Source: Actinomycetes bacterium
Lineage (GTDB): Bacteria > Actinomycetota > Acidimicrobiia > Acidimicrobiales > Microtrichaceae
Direction of reading: 5' to 3'
Assembly: GCA_023437745.1 (NCBI GenBank)
Contig: JAEZFI010000225.1
Span: forward strand, 1-8,163
DNA: 8,163 nt
The notes below the pieces were generated by a model that was given only the letters and a program-made list of their open reading frames with translations, made no database searches and was not told the origin of the DNA. Positions 5,599-8,163 of the stretch are shown here, piece after piece (position 1 is the first letter of the stretch; each line of letters starts with the position of its first letter). The position numbers and the translations under genes were made by a program.

Positions 5599-6330
5599 AT
5601 GACCCTCACCGATGACCGACTGACCACCATCCGCGGCCTGCTGTCCAAGGCCGAGGCCACCCCGTTCCCCGCCGAGGCCGAGGCGTTCCTCGCCAAGGCC
5701 ACGTCCCTGATGACCCGCTACGCCCTCGACGAGGCCGCTGTGTGGGCCTCGGCCGAAGGTGGGGGGACCCCCACCGAGCAGCGCATCGAGCTCCGGCGGC
5801 CCTACGTGTCACAGAAGGCGCTGCTGGTGAACGGGATCGCCGAGGTGTTCGGCTGCAAGGCGGTGCGGTTCCCGGGCGGTCCCGGTGCCGAGAGCGAGAT
5901 GGTGTCGATCGTGGGGTTCGAGTCCGACCTCGAGATGGTCGAGACGCTGGTGACCTCGCTGCTGGTCCAGGCCGCCACGGCGTCCGTGGCAGCGCAGCCC
6001 GGCGGCATGTCGCCGTCGTCCTCGGCGGGCTGGCGGCGCAGCTTCCTCAGCGGGTTCGTCCACCGGACCACTGAGCGTCTCGCCGCCGAGCGCCGGCGTC
6101 TCGTGGACGAGCAGCCGGCCGCCGCCTCGGGCACCTCGATGGCGCTGGTGCTCGCCGACCGGGGCGACGACGTGGCCGCCGAGTTCCGCCGCCGGCACCC
6201 TCACATCCGGGTGTCGCGCGTGAGCCTCGGGTCCTCCCGGTCCGGTCAGCTCGCCGGGCAACGTGCCGGCAACCGCGCCGACCTCGGCCACCGGCGCGTC
6301 GGCGGGCACCGGGGCCTCGCCGCAGGCTGA
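5599..6330 (+). CDS. DUF2786 domain-containing protein
   Basis: The 243-residue product begins with a DUF2786 domain at about residues 7-46: IRGLLSKAEATPFPAEAEAF (11-30), then AKATSLMTRYALDE (32-45). This is the family pattern of two amphipathic helices with conserved EAE and LMTRY. The middle and C-terminal part includes GWRRSFLSGF (144-153) and an arginine- and glycine-rich tail (about 211-243) with repeated AG/RAG and RVGG segments, which are familiar in actinobacterial members. The function of DUF2786 proteins is not established. The basic tail could bind nucleic acid or metal-free phosphate groups, but this is speculation. There is no signal peptide. The start has a TAGCGT box at leaderless distance and no ribosome site. 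The next gene begins five bases after this stop, so the two are almost certainly co-transcribed. Confidence 0.88.
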   Translation: MTLTDDRLTTIRGLLSKAEATPFPAEAEAFLAKATSLMTRYALDEAAVWASAEGGGTPTEQRIELRRPYVSQKALLVNGIAEVFGCKAVRFPGGPGAESEMVSIVGFESDLEMVETLVTSLLVQAATASVAAQPGGMSPSSSAGWRRSFLSGFVHRTTERLAAERRRLVDEQPAAASGTSMALVLADRGDDVAAEFRRRHPHIRVSRVSLGSSRSGQLAGQRAGNRADLGHRRVGGHRGLAAG

Positions 6331-6335
6331 GCGCC

Positions 6336-6803
6336 GTGGTCGACGAGGACCTGGATCCGGACCTCGACGACCCCCAGCGCGAACGCGTCTACGCGTCCGA
6401 GGACCTGACGCTCGCGCACGGTCGCACGTTCCGCCGCTTCGCCGAGGTCGAGGCCTACCTCGCCGACGTCGTGAGCGACCCCTGGTGGATCGACGACCTG
6501 GGCGAGCGCTGGGGCGTCGCCCCGCCGCTCGACGTGACCCTGGTCCGCCGGTCCCGCTCGGCGCGGAGCTCGGCCGCCGAGGTCGGCCGCCCGGTGATCC
6601 ACCTCCGTGACGGGCACTGGACGGCTGCCGTGCTCCTCCACGAGCTGGCGCACCTCGTGGCCCGCGACCCCGAGCCCCACGGCCCGATCTTCTGCGGGGT
6701 GCTCTGCGATCTCGTCGGGCGGCACATGGGGTTCCCCGCCTCGGTCGAGCTCCGCGCCGCGCTGGTGGCGGCTGGCGTCACGGTGGCCCAGCCGCGACCC
6801 TGA
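6336..6803 (+). CDS. TIGR04338-type putative metallohydrolase (HExxH)
   Basis: The 155-residue product contains H102-E103-L104-A105-H106, a zincin HExxH motif preceded by a hydrophobic strand. Nine residues after the second histidine lies H115 in HGPIF, a plausible third zinc ligand like that in SprT-like and related small metalloproteins. The N-terminal DDPQRERVYASED (11-23) matches the opening of the actinobacterial family described as a putative metallohydrolase, TIGR04338. Length is as expected and there is no signal peptide or membrane helix, so it is cytosolic. The substrate is unknown, and protease or peptidase activity is only a possibility. The GTG start lies five bases after the DUF2786 stop with no strong ribosome site, so translation probably depends on coupling to that gene. 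Its stop is three bases from the stop of the opposing CoA-transferase gene. Confidence 0.88.
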   Translation: MVDEDLDPDLDDPQRERVYASEDLTLAHGRTFRRFAEVEAYLADVVSDPWWIDDLGERWGVAPPLDVTLVRRSRSARSSAAEVGRPVIHLRDGHWTAAVLLHELAHLVARDPEPHGPIFCGVLCDLVGRHMGFPASVELRAALVAAGVTVAQPRP

Positions 6804-6811
6804 CGGTCAGG
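6799..6811. repeat. 13-base inverted repeat containing both convergent stop codons
   Basis: CCTGAC-G-GTCAGG has perfect 6-base arms around one central G. The plus-strand TGA (6801-6803) lies in the left arm and the minus-strand TGA (6807-6809) in the right. It can form a short hairpin (5-bp stem, 3-base loop) in either transcript. No T-run follows on either strand. It might be a minimal bidirectional end signal or simply a result of two opposed stop codons. Confidence 0.35.
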
Positions 6812-8102
6812 CGAGGCGCTCGGCCGCTGCGTGCAGCGAGGCCCGGAACGACGGGTGTGCAATCTCGGCCAGCGCGATCGCCCGCTCTCGCACGGTCAGC
6901 CCGCGCAGCTCCGCCACGCCCTGCTCGGTGATCACGACGTCGGTCTGGTGGCGGGGTGTCGTGACGATGGCGCCCTCGCCGAGCGACGGCATGATCCGCG
7001 AGACGAGCTGCCCGTCGACCGTGGTCGTGGAGGGCAGGCAAACGAGCGCCCGGTCGTCCTGCTCCAGCCCTCCGCCCGACACGAAGTCCTCGTGCCCGCC
7101 GATTCCGCTCCACTGGACGCCGCCGATCGTGTCGGCCGACACCTGGCCGGTGAGGTCGACGGCGGTGGCGCCGTTGATCGTGACCATGTTCCGGTTCGCT
7201 GCGATCGTCACGGGGTCGTTGACGAGGCCGACCGGCAGGAACGCGATGTCGGTCCGGCCGTCGAGCCACTCGTAGAGCTCGGCCACGCCGGCGGCGAACG
7301 TGCAGATCGAGACGCCCGGGAAGGCGCCCTTCTGCCGGTTCGTGACCTTGCCCGCCTGGTGGAGCCGCATCAGCCCGGTGGTGAACATCTCGGAGTGCAC
7401 CCCGAGGTCGTCCGTGGGTCCCACGGCGAGGGTGGCGGCGACCATGGAGGGGATGGAGCCGAAGCCGGTCTGGAGGGTCGAGCCGTCGCGGACGAAGCCG
7501 GCGGCCAGCTCGGCGATCCGGGCCTCGACGTCGGTCACCGGCGGGTCGGCCAGCTCCACCGGCGTCCGCTCGGTCCGCACCAGGACGTCGACCTCGTCGA
7601 GGTGCAGGCGGTGGGGGTGGGCGTCGTCGAGCCCGGCGGTCCGGGGGAAGTGGGGGCTGCACTCGACGATCAGCAGCCGGTCGTCGGCGGCGCCCGCGGC
7701 GTGCAGCTCGTCGACCGTCGAGCCGGCGTGGAGCGACAGGGACAGGTAGCCGTCGGCGTCGGGCGGGGCGGTCGCGGTGCACATGACCCGCGGGCGGCGT
7801 GCGTGCAGCAGCGGCGCCCAGCGGCGGTAGTCCGCGGGGATGAACTCGATGGCGGCGCCCTGGTCCCGGCACAGGCGCTCAGCCGGCCCGAAGAAGGTCG
7901 AGCGGGTGCGGACGCCCGGACGGTTCGGCAGCTCGTAGAGGTCGACGAACATGGCGCACAGGACCTCGAGGTCCTCCCAGTCGGTTCGGGCGCCGAGCGC
8001 GTGGAGCAGCTCGACCGGTTGCCCGGGTCCGAGCGGCACGCCGATCCGGTCGACGGGGCGGACGAGGGCGGCCGCCTCGCTGGGTGTGAGCTCCTGTGGC
8101 AC
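6807..8102 (-). CDS. acetyl-CoA hydrolase/transferase family protein (4-hydroxybutyrate CoA-transferase-like)
   Basis: The 431-residue product has the normal length and two-domain order of class I acetyl-CoA hydrolase/transferases. The second domain carries TGFGSIPSMVA (212-222) and DLGVHSEMFTTGL (232-244), where E238 is the glutamate that forms the CoA thioester in this family. The glycine loop SGIGGHEDFVSGG (332-344) and the CLPSTTTV and SRIMPSLGEGAIV segments (355-362, 368-380) follow. The enzymes exchange CoA between short acyl groups, such as acetate, 4-hydroxybutyrate or succinate. The acyl substrate cannot be read from the sequence. H337-E338 replaces the more common Q-V of the glycine loop, which may mark a subgroup. 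It has no signal peptide. The GTG start has no Shine-Dalgarno, and TATCGT ends six bases upstream, suggesting a leaderless mRNA. It stands alone, convergent with the metallohydrolase gene. Confidence 0.92.
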   Translation of the reverse strand: MPQELTPSEAAALVRPVDRIGVPLGPGQPVELLHALGARTDWEDLEVLCAMFVDLYELPNRPGVRTRSTFFGPAERLCRDQGAAIEFIPADYRRWAPLLHARRPRVMCTATAPPDADGYLSLSLHAGSTVDELHAAGAADDRLLIVECSPHFPRTAGLDDAHPHRLHLDEVDVLVRTERTPVELADPPVTDVEARIAELAAGFVRDGSTLQTGFGSIPSMVAATLAVGPTDDLGVHSEMFTTGLMRLHQAGKVTNRQKGAFPGVSICTFAAGVAELYEWLDGRTDIAFLPVGLVNDPVTIAANRNMVTINGATAVDLTGQVSADTIGGVQWSGIGGHEDFVSGGGLEQDDRALVCLPSTTTVDGQLVSRIMPSLGEGAIVTTPRHQTDVVITEQGVAELRGLTVRERAIALAEIAHPSFRASLHAAAERLA

Positions 8103-8108
8103 GGGGGC

Positions 8109-8114
8109 ACGATA
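8109..8114 (-). promoter_or_regulatory. -10 box, putative leaderless promoter of the CoA-transferase gene
   Basis: On the minus strand TATCGT is followed by GCCCCC (six bases) and the GTG at 8102. The spacer has no purine-rich ribosome site. No -35 hexamer is evident at the expected distance. The remaining bases up to 8163 hold no coding frame that I can support. Confidence 0.55.
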
Positions 8115-8163
8115 TCGGCGCGCCGCTCGCCGCCCCGCCCCACGTTCCGGGTCGATTGCACCG

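Noticed and set aside
4484..5602. 372-codon plus-strand open frame
   Set aside because: It is antisense to the TylF-type methyltransferase, whose SAM and metal motifs are complete. It has no family features.
6778..7872. 364-codon minus-strand open frame in another frame of the CoA-transferase region
   Set aside because: It is a shifted frame of the same strand, composed mostly of R, G, A and P, and lacks the motifs seen in the CoA-transferase frame.
1..8163. Mobile element, prophage, toxin-antitoxin or CRISPR system
   Set aside because: No transposase, integrase, long terminal inverted repeats, regular direct repeats, tRNA or defence-family motif was found. Composition is even throughout.

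Overview
The window is very GC-rich DNA (I estimate about 70% or more) with dense coding, GTG as well as ATG starts, and start sites without a Shine-Dalgarno that carry a TANNNT box a few bases upstream. The gene content points to an actinobacterium: a DUF2786 protein followed by a TIGR04338-type putative metallohydrolase, an FMN split-barrel protein, and a stand-alone acetyl-CoA hydrolase/transferase. The class (for example Acidimicrobiia or Actinomycetes) cannot be fixed from the sequence. I see no tRNA, rRNA, CRISPR array, insertion sequence or prophage gene.

Layout. Bases 2-88 look like the 3' end of an upstream plus-strand gene, followed by a hairpin over its stop codon. A likely plus-strand operon then runs from 198 to 3567. 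It holds a two-part protein with a helical N-terminus and a Coq4-like C-terminal domain with an intact HDxxHx11E metal motif, a small ABM/ferredoxin-like-fold protein, an FMN-binding split-barrel (PPOX-type) protein, and an FAD-dependent oxidoreductase of the geranylgeranyl-reductase/aromatic-hydroxylase superfamily. The first two genes overlap by ATGA, the third follows after 9 bases, and the fourth follows after an 83-base gap.

A minus-strand pair (5533 to 3505) encodes a TylF/MycF-type O-methyltransferase followed by a multi-pass membrane protein that resembles GT-C-like surface-glycan proteins. The 3' end of the membrane protein gene overlaps the FAD oxidoreductase gene tail to tail by 63 bases. 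Divergent from this pair, a plus-strand pair (5599 to 6803) encodes the DUF2786 protein and the HExxH metalloprotein. A minus-strand acetyl-CoA hydrolase/transferase gene (8102 to 6807) meets it tail to tail with only 3 bases between stop codons.

How they may work together. The first operon combines a Coq4-like metal site, an ABM-like fold, an FMN barrel and an FAD enzyme. That set suggests redox tailoring of a quinone-like, isoprenoid or aromatic molecule, but no substrate can be read from the sequence. The TylF-like enzyme and the membrane protein could build and O-methylate a cell-surface glycan. The DUF2786/TIGR04338 pair is a recurrent actinobacterial partnership of unknown function.

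The most distinctive regulatory signal is that all three genes with no usable Shine-Dalgarno (starts at 5533-, 5599+ and 8102-) have a TANCNT box exactly six bases before the start codon. This is the geometry of leaderless transcription.
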